Shown piece after piece: positions 24,681 through 33,896 of a stretch of DNA of 64,000 nucleotides (position 1 is the first letter of the stretch; the number at the start of each line of letters is the position of its first letter). The translations under genes and the position numbers were made by a program. Source of the stretch: Mycobacterium sp. 852014-50255_SCH5639931 (GTDB taxonomy: Bacteria; Actinomycetota; Actinomycetes; Mycobacteriales; Mycobacteriaceae); the NCBI RefSeq assembly GCF_001665605.1, contig NZ_LZSV01000046.1, forward strand, positions 1 through 64,000. Reading direction: 5' to 3'. The notes under the pieces were generated by a model. That model saw only the letters and a program-made list of their open reading frames with translations, had not been told where the DNA came from and searched no databases.

Positions 24681-25364
24681 TCAGGGCAGGGCGGCGAGCA
24701 GCGGCGCTACCGGGTTGGCCCCGGTTGCCGGTGCGGCCGGTGCGGCGGGCGCGGCCGGCGCCGCCGGAGCCCCGGCCAGTGCCGACAGGTCCTGCGGCAG
24801 GGTCATCTGCGCGGGCATGTTGACCGGCAGATTGGGCAGGAACGCCGGCATGTCGACCTTCGCCTGCGGAATCTGCGGGGTCGGCGGGGTGGCGGGGGCG
24901 GTCGGCGTCGACAGCCCCGGGATGGCCGGCAGTCCGGGGATGGACGACGTGGCCGGTGCGGCGGGCGCCGCCGGGGCCGTCTGCCCCAGACCCGGGATCA
25001 ACCCCTGCAGGCCCTGCGTGGCCGCCGGGGCAGACGGCGCGGAGGGCGTCGCCGCCTGCGTCAACCCGGGAATCGAGGGGATGCTTGACGCGGGATTCGC
25101 CGGTGACGTTGCGGCGGCCGACGGAACTCCCGGGAAGGTGATGCCCGGAGCAGCCGGCGCCGCCGGCGGGGTCGCGCCCAGGGCGGTAGCGAGGTTCTGC
25201 AGGATTTGGGGCGCGTTCGCCGCCGAACTGATCAGCTGCTGCGGAATGTTCGGAATCGGCGGAGCCGGCACGGGGTCGGCGTGGGCGATACCGCCCGTGA
25301 GTAGGGCTGCGGACGAACCGACGACGACGGCCGCTGCACGCATGTAAGTCCAGATGGTTGGCAT
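24681..25364 (-). CDS. Secreted Ala/Pro-rich protein (Rv1158c-like)
   Basis: This is a 227-aa protein with a signal peptide (AAVVVGSSAALLTGG, then AHADP), so it is exported. The mature part is mostly Pro/Ala with IPGL repeats and APAAPAAP runs, and predicted to be extended. The ATG at 25364 is followed by a second in-frame Met, MRAAAV, seven codons later that could be the real start. It probably forms an operon with the next Ala/Pro-rich gene. Function unknown; a wall-spanning or surface role is inferred. Confidence 0.85.
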   Translation of the reverse strand: MPTIWTYMRAAAVVVGSSAALLTGGIAHADPVPAPPIPNIPQQLISSAANAPQILQNLATALGATPPAAPAAPGITFPGVPSAAATSPANPASSIPSIPGLTQAATPSAPSAPAATQGLQGLIPGLGQTAPAAPAAPATSSIPGLPAIPGLSTPTAPATPPTPQIPQAKVDMPAFLPNLPVNMPAQMTLPQDLSALAGAPAAPAAPAAPAAPATGANPVAPLLAALP

Positions 25365-25513
25365 GACTCTCCCTGGTTGTGGAAAACGGGTCCGCCGCCG
25401 AAGTTACGTTGATACTGATGGGACTCAAGTGACACGTGTGGCATTTATTTGATCGTTATTGATACGAGTGACGGCGGTGACCGAACGCCGGGCGACCAGG
25501 ACCGCTGGCGGTG

Positions 25514-26821
25514 ATGAGGTCCACCGGTGCCGCTCAGGCCACCTCGATCGCTAAAGTCGGGCGCATAGACACCACTTCGGCCACCCCGGCAGCACCCCCG
25601 CGCCGGCGGTTCGCGAGTCTGCTTCGGGCGGCGGCACCCGCGCTGCTAGTCGCCAGTGTCGCCGCGCGACTCGGCTGGACATATTTATCGCCCCACGGTG
25701 CGAATTTCGTCGACCTGCACGTTTACCTCGGCGGCGCCGCCGCGATCGACCATCCCGGCACGCTCTACAGCTACGTCTACGCCGATCAGACGCCGGACTT
25801 CCCGCTGCCGTTCACCTATCCGCCCTTCGCGGCGGTGGTGTTCTACCCCCTGACCCTGCTGCCCTTCGGCCTGGTCGCCTTCGCGTGGCAGATCGCGACG
25901 ATGGCCGCGCTGTACGGCGCGATACGGATCAGCCAGCGGTTGATCGGCGTGGCGCCCGGCGTCGACGGCCGCCGCCTGGCCATGGCGTGGACGGCGGTCA
26001 CGATCTGGATCGAGCCGCTGCGCAGCACGTTCGACTACGGGCAGGTCAATGTGTTGCTGATGGTGGGGGTGCTGTGGGCCGTGTTGACGACGCGGTGGTG
26101 GCTGTCGGGCCTGCTGGTCGGCGCCGCGGCCGGAATCAAGCTGACGCCCGCGATCTCCGGTGTCTACCTGCTCGGCGTCCGGCGATGGGCCGCGGCGGCC
26201 TTCTCCTTCGTGGTCTTCGCCGCCACCATCGGCGTGTCGGCACTGGTGGTCGGGGACCAGACCCGCTACTACTTCACAAAACTGCTGGGCGACGCGCACC
26301 GCGTGGGCCCCATCGCCACGTCGATCAATCAATCCTGGCGCGGCGGCATCTCCCGGATCCTTGGCCACGACGCCGGCTTCGGCCCGCCGGTCCTGGCCGC
26401 CATCGCCGTCACCGCGGTGCTGGCCGTCCTGGCCTGGCGGGCGCTGGACCCGTCCGACCGGCTGGGCAAGTTGCTGGTGGTCGAGTTGTTCGGGCTGCTG
26501 CTGTCGCCGATTTCCTGGTCTCACCACTGGGTGTGGCTGGTGCCGCTGATGATCTGGGCGATTCACGGGCCGCTGCGCGAGCGGCGCGGCGCCCGGATCG
26601 TGGGCTGGGGCTGGCTGGCGCTGACCATCGTCGGCGTGCCGTGGCTGCTGCTCTTCGCTCAGCCGACCATCTGGCAGATCAGCCGGCCGTGGTACCTGGC
26701 CTGGGCCGGCCTGATCTACATCGTGGCGGCCGTGGCGACGTTGGCCTGGATCACCGCCGGCAAGGGCGCCGAGCGTCACGCTGGCGTGACGGTCGAAGAC
26801 CGGGCCGCGTCGGAGGACTAG
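25514..26821 (+). CDS. pimE: Polyprenol-phosphate-mannose-dependent alpha-1,2-mannosyltransferase PimE
   Basis: This is a 435-aa GT-C-type membrane glycosyltransferase with roughly 9-10 hydrophobic helices. The first extracytoplasmic loop holds the catalytic Asp (ANFVDLHVYLGG, about residue 65), as known for PimE. It adds the fifth mannose in the synthesis of polar phosphatidylinositol mannosides. Further family segments are TFDYGQVNVLLM and LLSPISWSHHWVW. The ATG at 25514 directly follows a GTG. Its stop shares the CTAG with the convergent pterin dehydratase gene. Confidence 0.95.
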   Translation: MRSTGAAQATSIAKVGRIDTTSATPAAPPRRRFASLLRAAAPALLVASVAARLGWTYLSPHGANFVDLHVYLGGAAAIDHPGTLYSYVYADQTPDFPLPFTYPPFAAVVFYPLTLLPFGLVAFAWQIATMAALYGAIRISQRLIGVAPGVDGRRLAMAWTAVTIWIEPLRSTFDYGQVNVLLMVGVLWAVLTTRWWLSGLLVGAAAGIKLTPAISGVYLLGVRRWAAAAFSFVVFAATIGVSALVVGDQTRYYFTKLLGDAHRVGPIATSINQSWRGGISRILGHDAGFGPPVLAAIAVTAVLAVLAWRALDPSDRLGKLLVVELFGLLLSPISWSHHWVWLVPLMIWAIHGPLRERRGARIVGWGWLALTIVGVPWLLLFAQPTIWQISRPWYLAWAGLIYIVAAVATLAWITAGKGAERHAGVTVEDRAASED

Positions 26822-27102
26822 CTCCCGACGATCCCGTCGATGTCGTGCGCCATGGCCACGTCCTTCTCGGTTATGCCCCCCTCGGAGTGCGTGACCAGAG
26901 CGAAAGTAACTGTCCGCCAACGGATATCGATATCCGGGTGATGGTCCTTACTCTCCGCGTGCTCGCCGACCCGGCGCACCGCGTCGATGCCGGCGAGGAA
27001 ACTCGGGAACTTGATCGACCGGCGCAGGGCGCCGTCGACACGCTCCCATCCGTCGAGATCGGGCAGTGCGGCGTCGACCTGCTCATCCGTTAACACAGCC
27101 AT
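26818..27102 (-). CDS. Pterin-4-alpha-carbinolamine dehydratase
   Basis: This is a 94-aa PCD/DCoH-family protein. It contains the motif HAESKDHHPDIDIRWRTVTF (the family E-x-x-x-H-H-P-x-x) at about residues 47-66 and starts MAVLTDEQVDAALPDLDGW. It dehydrates 4a-hydroxytetrahydropterin. No aromatic hydroxylase is nearby, so its partner is unknown. The last 4 bp overlap the pimE end at a shared CTAG. It is divergent from mutT2. Confidence 0.9.
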   Translation of the reverse strand: MAVLTDEQVDAALPDLDGWERVDGALRRSIKFPSFLAGIDAVRRVGEHAESKDHHPDIDIRWRTVTFALVTHSEGGITEKDVAMAHDIDGIVGS

Positions 27103-27126
27103 GTCTCGACCGTATACCGTCTGGCC

Positions 27127-27531
27127 ATGCCGACCCAGATCGTCGTCGCGGGAGCGGTCATCCGCGGCGCCAGTGTCTTGGTGGCGCAGCGCGTCCGGCC
27201 GCCCGAGTTGGCCGGCCGCTGGGAGCTGCCCGGCGGCAAGGTCGCGCCGGGTGAGACGGAGCCCGACGCGCTGGCCCGGGAGCTGGCCGAGGAGCTGGGG
27301 CTGACCGTCGGCGACGTCGCGGTGGGCGCCCGCCTGGGCGACGACATCGCGCTGGACGGCATGACGCTGCGGGCCTACCGCGTGCACCTGCTCGGCGGCG
27401 AGCCGCACGCCCGTGACCACCGGGCGGTGCGCTGGGTGACGGCGGCCGAGCTGACCGATGTCGACTGGGTGCCCGCCGACCGCGCCTGGGTCGCTGACCT
27501 GGTACGGACGCTCGCCGGCGGGGCCTCATAA
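27127..27531 (+). CDS. mutT2: Nudix (d)CTP pyrophosphatase MutT2
   Basis: This is a 134-aa Nudix hydrolase. The Nudix box begins GGKVAPGETEP and ends RELAEELGL (residues 37-60), with all catalytic Glu residues present. It starts MPTQIVVAGAVIRGASVLVA. M. tuberculosis MutT2 (Rv1160), at the same position before narG, hydrolyses dCTP and 5-methyl-dCTP and helps sanitise nucleotide pools. It is divergent from the pterin dehydratase gene by 24 bp. Confidence 0.93.
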   Translation: MPTQIVVAGAVIRGASVLVAQRVRPPELAGRWELPGGKVAPGETEPDALARELAEELGLTVGDVAVGARLGDDIALDGMTLRAYRVHLLGGEPHARDHRAVRWVTAAELTDVDWVPADRAWVADLVRTLAGGAS

Positions 27532-27901
27532 CAAGTCCACAGCCTTTCGGCAGCTGACATTCAGCGCCGCAGAAGGTCACGAAGGTGAACTTGGAGATAT
27601 AACCCAACGTGAACTTGTAGTAAACGACTTGACCTAGAGGTGGGTGCCGACGGCGATCCTTCGCCCGCGCCGGACGCCTCTGGTCCGCAGAACCCATGCT
27701 GAGCAGACGGATTTTCGTTAACAGGCCGCGTACGGCGGAGGTGATAGACCCTTTCCCCGCACCCGATGTGGGTGCGCGGTCCGGGCCGCCGACATCGATC
27801 GCGCCGCCGATGCGGCATGGGCCGACGCTCAACACAACGCACCTGGGGTCGAGGCGACGGCCCGGCTACGACGCAGCGATACGGAGTAGAAGGGGTACCT
27901 G
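27532..27901. other. 370-bp leader region upstream of narGHJI
   Basis: No gene with good support lies here. The first third (27570-27640) is locally A/T-richer and carries two GTGAACTTG repeats, so the nar promoter is probably there. It leaves a long 5' untranslated stretch of 250 bp or more before the TTG start of narG. No riboswitch fold was recognised. Confidence 0.5.
27585..27617. promoter_or_regulatory. Direct repeats GTGAACTTG upstream of narG
   Basis: Identical GTGAACTTG copies lie at 27585-27593 and 27609-27617 (24-bp period). They flank the A/T-rich GGAGATATAACCCAAC, which could hold a -10 element. A regulator binding site for nitrate-reductase expression is inferred; no known motif fits. 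Confidence 0.4.
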
Positions 27902-30900
27902 TTGACTCTCACACCACACGTTGGTGGGGCGCTCGAGGAGTTGCTGGAACGCAGCGGACGGTTCTTCACGCCCGGCGAGTTCTCGGCCGACCTGCGCACG
28001 GTGACACGGCGGGGCGGCCGCGAGGCCGACGTGTTCTACCGCGACAGGTGGAGTCACGACAAGGTGGTGCGCTCCACCCACGGGGTCAACTGCACCGGTT
28101 CGTGCTCCTGGAAGATCTACGTCAAGGACGGGATCATCACCTGGGAAACCCAGCAAACCGACTACCCATCGGTGGGCCCGGACCGGCCGGAATACGAGCC
28201 GCGCGGATGCCCACGCGGGGCGTCGTTCTCCTGGTACAGCTACTCGCCCACCCGGGTGCGTTACCCGTACGCCCGGGGCGTGCTGGTCGAGATGTACCGG
28301 GAAGCCAAGGCGCGCCTCGGCGATCCCGTGCTCGCCTGGGCCGACATCCAGGCGGACCCCGAACGTCGACGGCGCTATCAGCGCGCCCGCGGCAAGGGTG
28401 GGCTGATCCGGATCACCTGGGCCGAGGCCACCGAGCTGATCGCGGCCGCCCACGTGCACACCATCAAGACCTATGGTCCCGACCGGGTCGCCGGCTTCTC
28501 GCCCATCCCGGCGATGTCCATGGTGTCCTACGCCGCGGGGTCGCGGTTCTTCGAGCTGATCGGCGCCCCGATGACGTCGTTCTACGACTGGTACGCCGAC
28601 CTGCCGGTGGCCTCGCCGCAGGTGTTCGGCGATCAGACCGACGTCCCGGAATCCGGAGACTGGTGGGACGCGGCCTATTTGATGATGTGGGGCTCCAACG
28701 TGCCGATCACCCGGACCCCCGACGCGCACTGGATGGCCGAGGCGCGCTACCGCGGCACCAAGGTGGTGACCGTCAGCCCCGACTACGCCGACAACACCAA
28801 GTTCGCCGACGAATGGATGCCGTGCGCGGCCGGCACCGATGGGGCGCTCGCGATGGCGATGGGGCACGTCATTCTCTCGGAATGCTATGTGCAGAAGGAG
28901 GTTCCGTTCTTCGCCGACTTCGCGTGCCGCTACACCGACCTGCCGTTCCTGATCAAGCTGGAAGAGCGCGGCGACATGCTGGTGCCGGGGAAGAACCTCA
29001 CGGCGGCGGACCTGGGCAGAGGCTTCGAGGCCGAAGAGAACTCAGCGCTCAAACCGGCGGTGTGGGACGAGGCCACCGACTCGGTGGTGGTGCCGCACGG
29101 CTCACTGGGATTCCGCTACGGAGAGGACGGCGTCGGCAAGTGGAACCTCGACCTCGGCTCCCTGGTGCCGGCGCTCAGCGTGCGAAATACGCACGCCGCC
29201 AACGGCGATGGCGAAACCGCGCTGGTGCACCTGGCCAGCTTCGACACGATCAACGGGGAAGGCGCCACCGTAAAGCGCGGTGTCCCGGTGCGCCGCGTCG
29301 GCAAGCACCTGGTGTGCACCGTTTTCGATTTGATGCTCGCCCAGTACGGCGTGGCCCGCCCGGGATTGCCCGGCGAATGGCCCACCGGCTACGACGACCC
29401 GACCCAGCAGAACACCCCCGCGTGGCAGGAGGCGATCACCGGCGTGTCGGCCGCGCAGGCCATCCGCGTCGCAAAGGAATTCGCCCGCAACGCAGAGGAA
29501 TCCGGTGGCCGGTCCATGATCATCATGGGCAGCGGGATCTGTCAGTGGTTCCACGGCGACGCCATCTACCGGGCGGTGCTCGCGCTGCTGATGCTGACCG
29601 GGTCGATGGGGCGCAACGGCGGCGGCTGGGCCCATTACGTCGGCCAGGAAAAGGTGCGTCCACTCACGGGATTTCAGACGATGTCGATGGCCACGGACTG
29701 GGTGCGCCCGCCGCGGCAGGTGCCGGGTGCGTCCTACTGGTACGCGCACACCGACCAGTGGCGCTACGACGGCTACGCGGCCGACAAGCTGGCCAGCCCG
29801 CTGGGCCGCGGCCGATTCGCGGGCAAGCACACGATGGATCTATTGGCCTCCGCTACCGCGATGGGCTGGAGCCCGTTCTACCCCCAGTTCGACCGGTCCA
29901 GCCTGGACGTCGCCGACGAGGCGCGCGACGCCGGCCGCGAAGTCGCCGACTATGTCGCCGAGCAGCTTCGCGACCGCAGGCTCAAGCTCTCGGTCACCGA
30001 TCCCGACAATCCGGTCAACTGGCCACGGGTGCTTACGGTTTGGCGGGCCAACCTGATCGGATCGTCGGGCAAGGGCGGCGAGTACTTCCTGCGCCACCTG
30101 CTGGGCACCGACTCCAATGTGCAGGCCGAGCCGCCGGCCGACGGGATACCGCCCGCCGACGTGGTGTGCGAGGGGGACATCCCCGAGGGCAAGCTCGACC
30201 TGATGATGTCGATCGACTTCCGGATGACCTCGACGACGTTGGTCTCGGACATCGTGCTGCCCGCGGCGACCTGGTACGAGAAGGCCGACATCTCCAGCAC
30301 CGACATGCACCCGTACGTGCACGCGTTCAGTGCCGCGACGGATCCACCCTGGGAAACCCGTTCGGATTTCGAGGCTTTCGGCGCCATCGCCCGGGCCTTC
30401 AGCGCGCTGGCCAAGCGTCACCTGGGCACCCGCCGCGACGTGGTCCTCACGGCGCTGCAGCACGACACCCCCGACGCGATGGCCTATCCCGATGGCACCG
30501 AAGAAGACTGGCTGCACACCGGTGCGACACCGGTGCCCGGGCGCAGCATGGCCAGGCTCACGGTGGTGGAACGCGACTACGGCGCCGTCTATGACAAGTG
30601 GCAGACCCTGGGCCCGCTCGTCGAGACGTTCGGCCTGACCACCAAGGGCATCACGGTGCATCCGTTCCGGGAGGTCGAGGAACTGGCGGCCAAGTTCGGT
30701 GTGATGAATTCCGGTGCGGCAGCGGGGCGTCCGGCCATCACCACCGCCGCGCGGATGGCCGACGTGCTGCTGCTGCTGTCCGGGACGACCAACGGCCGGC
30801 TCGCTGTCGAGGGTTTCCGCGAATTGGAGAAGCGGACGGGTCAACGGCTGGCGCACCTGGCTGAGGGCAGCGAGGAGCGGCGCATCAGCTATGCCGACAC

Positions 30901-31609
30901 CCAGGCGCGTCCGGTCCCGGTGATCACCAGCCCGGAATGGTCGGGCAGCGAAACCGGTGGGCGCCGCTACGCGCCGTTCACCATCAACATCGAAAACCTG
31001 AAGCCGTTCCACACGCTGACCGGCCGGATGCATTTCTACCTGGCCCACGACTGGGTCGAGGAACTCGGTGAGCACCTGCCGGTGTTCCGTCCGCCGCTTG
31101 ACATGACGCGGCTGTTCGGCCAGCCCGAGCTGGGTCCGACTGATGATGGGATCGGCCTCACCGTAAGGTATTTGACGCCGCACTCGAAGTGGTCGTTCCA
31201 CTCCACTTACCAGGACAACCTTTACATGCTGTCGTTGTCCCGGGGCGGGCCGACGATGTGGATGAGCCCCAGCGACGCGGCCAAACTCAAAGTCCGAGAC
31301 AACGATTGGGTCGAGGCCGTCAACGCCAACGGCATCTACGTGTGCCGTGCGATCGTCTCGCACCGCATGCCCGACGGTGTGGTGTTCGTCTACCACGTGC
31401 AGGAACGCACGGTGGACACACCCCGCACCGAAACCAACAACAAGCGCGGCGGCAACCACAACGCGCTGACCCGCGTCCGCATCAAGCCCAGCCACCTCGC
31501 CGGGGGCTACGGCCAGCATGCCTTCGCCTTCAACTACATGGGACCGACCGGCAACCAGCGCGACGAGGTCACCGTTGTGCGCCGCCGCAACCAGGAAGTG
31601 ACGTACTGA
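27902..31609 (+). CDS. narG: Respiratory nitrate reductase alpha subunit
   Basis: This is a 1235-aa molybdopterin oxidoreductase that reduces nitrate to nitrite on the cytoplasmic side of the membrane. The [4Fe-4S] FS0 ligand pattern is HGVNCTGSCSW plus RGCPRG (from about residue 59), and the molybdenum-ligand Asp is in YDWYADLP (about residue 231). Full length for the family. The TTG at 27902 starts LTLTPHVGGALEELLERSGR, matching M. tuberculosis NarG. narH follows after 2 bp, and the four genes form one operon. The start is preceded by a long untranslated region. Confidence 0.97.
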   Translation: MTLTPHVGGALEELLERSGRFFTPGEFSADLRTVTRRGGREADVFYRDRWSHDKVVRSTHGVNCTGSCSWKIYVKDGIITWETQQTDYPSVGPDRPEYEPRGCPRGASFSWYSYSPTRVRYPYARGVLVEMYREAKARLGDPVLAWADIQADPERRRRYQRARGKGGLIRITWAEATELIAAAHVHTIKTYGPDRVAGFSPIPAMSMVSYAAGSRFFELIGAPMTSFYDWYADLPVASPQVFGDQTDVPESGDWWDAAYLMMWGSNVPITRTPDAHWMAEARYRGTKVVTVSPDYADNTKFADEWMPCAAGTDGALAMAMGHVILSECYVQKEVPFFADFACRYTDLPFLIKLEERGDMLVPGKNLTAADLGRGFEAEENSALKPAVWDEATDSVVVPHGSLGFRYGEDGVGKWNLDLGSLVPALSVRNTHAANGDGETALVHLASFDTINGEGATVKRGVPVRRVGKHLVCTVFDLMLAQYGVARPGLPGEWPTGYDDPTQQNTPAWQEAITGVSAAQAIRVAKEFARNAEESGGRSMIIMGSGICQWFHGDAIYRAVLALLMLTGSMGRNGGGWAHYVGQEKVRPLTGFQTMSMATDWVRPPRQVPGASYWYAHTDQWRYDGYAADKLASPLGRGRFAGKHTMDLLASATAMGWSPFYPQFDRSSLDVADEARDAGREVADYVAEQLRDRRLKLSVTDPDNPVNWPRVLTVWRANLIGSSGKGGEYFLRHLLGTDSNVQAEPPADGIPPADVVCEGDIPEGKLDLMMSIDFRMTSTTLVSDIVLPAATWYEKADISSTDMHPYVHAFSAATDPPWETRSDFEAFGAIARAFSALAKRHLGTRRDVVLTALQHDTPDAMAYPDGTEEDWLHTGATPVPGRSMARLTVVERDYGAVYDKWQTLGPLVETFGLTTKGITVHPFREVEELAAKFGVMNSGAAAGRPAITTAARMADVLLLLSGTTNGRLAVEGFRELEKRTGQRLAHLAEGSEERRISYADTQARPVPVITSPEWSGSETGGRRYAPFTINIENLKPFHTLTGRMHFYLAHDWVEELGEHLPVFRPPLDMTRLFGQPELGPTDDGIGLTVRYLTPHSKWSFHSTYQDNLYMLSLSRGGPTMWMSPSDAAKLKVRDNDWVEAVNANGIYVCRAIVSHRMPDGVVFVYHVQERTVDTPRTETNNKRGGNHNALTRVRIKPSHLAGGYGQHAFAFNYMGPTGNQRDEVTVVRRRNQEVTY

Positions 31610-31611
31610 CG

Positions 31612-33234
31612 ATGAAGGTCATGGCCCAGCTGGCGATGGTGATGAACCTCGACAAGTGCATCGGCTGCCACACGTGCTCGGTCACCTGCAAGCAGGCCTG
31701 GACCAACCGTCCCGGCACCGAGTACGTGTGGTTCAACAACGTGGAAACCCGACCGGGCCAAGGCTATCCGCGCACCTACGAGGATCAGGAGCGGTGGCGC
31801 GGCGGCTGGATACGCGACAAGAAGGGCCGGCTGCGGTTGCGCGACGGCGGGCGTATCCAGAAGTTGCTGCGCATCTTCGCCAACCCGCGGCTGCCGATCA
31901 TCGACGACTACTACGAGCCTTGGACCTACGACTACGAGAACCTGACCACGGCGCCCGCGGGTGACACGTTTCCCACCGCGGCACCGAAGAGCCTGATCAG
32001 CGGCGAACCGATGAAGATCTCCTGGGGGCCGAACTGGGACGACAACCTGGCCGGGTCACCGGAGATCCTGGCGGGGGACCCGATTTTGAAGAAGGTCAGC
32101 GAGGACGTCAAACTCGCGCTCGAAGAGACCTTCATGTTCTACCTGCCCCGGATCTGCGAGCACTGCCTCAACCCGTCCTGCGTGGCGTCGTGCCCGTCGG
32201 GCGCGATGTACAAGCGCAGCGAGGACGGCATCGTGCTGGTCGACCAGGACCGCTGCCGAGGGTGGCGGATGTGTGTCTCCGGATGTCCTTACAAGAAGGT
32301 CTATTTCAACCACAAGACGGGCAAGGCCGAGAAGTGCACGCTGTGCTATCCGCGGATGGAGGTCGGGTTGCCGACCATCTGCTCGGAGACCTGCGTGGGT
32401 CGGCTGCGGTATCTGGGGCTGGTCCTCTACGACGTGGATCGGGTGCTGGAGGCGGCGTCGGTGGAGAACGAAACCGACCTCTACGAGGCGCAGCGCCGAA
32501 TCCTGTTGGACCCCAACGATCCCGAGGTGATCACCGCCGCACGCGCGGAGGGCATCTCCGACGAGTGGATCGAGGCGGCCCAACGCTCGCCGGTGTACGC
32601 GCTGATCAACAACTTTCAGGTCGCGCTGCCCCTGCACCCGGAATACCGCACCATGCCGATGGTCTGGTACATCCCGCCCCTGTCGCCGGTGGTCGACGCG
32701 GTCAGTCGCGACGGTCACGACGGGGAGGACATCGGCAACCTGTTCGGCGCGCTGGACGCGCTGCGCATCCCCATGCAGTACCTGGCCGAGCTGTTCACGG
32801 CCGGCGACACCGCCGTGGTCGAAGGCGTGTTGCGGCGGCTGGCGGCGATGCGCTCCTACATGCGCGACATCAATCTCGGGCGCGAAACCCAGCCGCACAT
32901 ACCGCATTCCGTCGGGATGAACGAAGAGCAGATCTACGAGATGTACCGGCTGCTGGCCATCGCCAAATACGAAGAGCGGTACGTCATTCCGACCGCGTTC
33001 AGCCCGCAGGCCCGCGACCTCGAGGAGATGGGCTGCTCGTTGACGGGTGATGGCGGCCCGGGCATGTACGAGTCGGGTGAACCGGTGCCGGTCTCCGTGG
33101 AGACGTTCCACGCGCTCAAGCGGCCCGGCGGCGAGGCGGCCGCCAACGGCCAGCGGTCCGCGCGGGTGAACCTGCTGAATTGGGACGGGCGCCAGGTGCC
33201 CGCCGGGATGTTTCCCGAAGAGCAGAAGCAATGA
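31612..33234 (+). CDS. narH: Respiratory nitrate reductase beta subunit
   Basis: This is a 540-aa iron-sulfur electron-transfer subunit. Cluster-binding cysteines appear in CIGCHTCSVTCKQAW, CEHCLNPSCVASCPSG, CRGWRMCVSGCPYKK and CTLCYPRMEVGLPTIC. In the third group a Trp replaces one Cys (CRGWRMC), the known NarH feature giving a [3Fe-4S] cluster. It passes electrons from NarI haem to NarG. The ATG at 31612 is 2 bp after the narG stop, and the end overlaps narJ (ATGA). Confidence 0.97.
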   Translation: MKVMAQLAMVMNLDKCIGCHTCSVTCKQAWTNRPGTEYVWFNNVETRPGQGYPRTYEDQERWRGGWIRDKKGRLRLRDGGRIQKLLRIFANPRLPIIDDYYEPWTYDYENLTTAPAGDTFPTAAPKSLISGEPMKISWGPNWDDNLAGSPEILAGDPILKKVSEDVKLALEETFMFYLPRICEHCLNPSCVASCPSGAMYKRSEDGIVLVDQDRCRGWRMCVSGCPYKKVYFNHKTGKAEKCTLCYPRMEVGLPTICSETCVGRLRYLGLVLYDVDRVLEAASVENETDLYEAQRRILLDPNDPEVITAARAEGISDEWIEAAQRSPVYALINNFQVALPLHPEYRTMPMVWYIPPLSPVVDAVSRDGHDGEDIGNLFGALDALRIPMQYLAELFTAGDTAVVEGVLRRLAAMRSYMRDINLGRETQPHIPHSVGMNEEQIYEMYRLLAIAKYEERYVIPTAFSPQARDLEEMGCSLTGDGGPGMYESGEPVPVSVETFHALKRPGGEAAANGQRSARVNLLNWDGRQVPAGMFPEEQKQ

Positions 33235-33896
33235 GGCTGCTGGCCGGGCGCCGGGGACGCACCAACGCCCTGCAGGACCGACTGGTATGGCAGGCGGCAT
33301 CGCTGCTGCTGGCCTACCCGGACGACGAGCTGGCCGCGCGGCTGGACACCGTCGACGAGCTGCTCAGCCACATCGGCGGGCCCGAGGCGACGCTGCTCGG
33401 ACAGACGGTGGCCGCGCTGCGCGCCCGCGAGCCGATGGCCGCCGCGATGGACTACGTTGCGACGTTCGACATGCGGCGCCACTGCACGATGTACCTGACG
33501 TACTGGACCGCCGGGGACACCCGCAACCGCGGCCGGGAGATGGTCGAGTTCGCCGCCGCCTACCGGGAATCGGGCGTGCGGCCGCCGCGCGCCGAGGCGC
33601 CCGATCACCTGCCCGTCGTGCTCGAGTTCGCCGCCACCGTCGATCCCGAGGTGGGGCGGCGGCTGCTGGCCGAGCACCGTGTTCCCATCGATGTGTTGCG
33701 GGGCGCCCTCGCCGACGCGAAGTCGCCCTATGAGCCCACCGTGGCGGCGGTGTGCGCGACGCTGCCCGCCGCGACGGACCAGGACGTGCGCCGTGCCGAG
33801 CGCCTGGCGCAAGCCGGCCCGCCCGCGGAAGCCGTTGGGCTGCAACCTTTTAACTTGACCGTGCCACCCCGACGCGAAGGAGCGCCAGGTGTTTAG
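33231..33896 (+). CDS. narJ: Nitrate reductase assembly chaperone
   Basis: This is a 221-aa NarJ/TorD-type chaperone needed to insert the molybdenum cofactor and iron-sulfur clusters into NarGH. The family segment YVATFDMRRHCTMYLTYWTA, then GDTRNRG, is at about residues 77-105. It is helical throughout. The ATG overlaps the narH stop and the gene overlaps narI by 8 bp, showing tight operon coupling. Confidence 0.95.
   Translation: MRLLAGRRGRTNALQDRLVWQAASLLLAYPDDELAARLDTVDELLSHIGGPEATLLGQTVAALRAREPMAAAMDYVATFDMRRHCTMYLTYWTAGDTRNRGREMVEFAAAYRESGVRPPRAEAPDHLPVVLEFAATVDPEVGRRLLAEHRVPIDVLRGALADAKSPYEPTVAAVCATLPAATDQDVRRAERLAQAGPPAEAVGLQPFNLTVPPRREGAPGV

Noticed and set aside
27575..27593. GlnR-type site (GTnAC-n6-GnAAC) upstream of narG
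   Set aside because: GTCACGAAGGTGAACT fails the second half-site at the required spacing; only the direct repeats are reported.
27766..30594. Very long plus-strand open frame overlapping narG in another frame
   Set aside because: It covers narG, whose product matches a known enzyme end to end. The alternative product is Arg/Gly/Pro-rich without domains, a usual effect of high GC.
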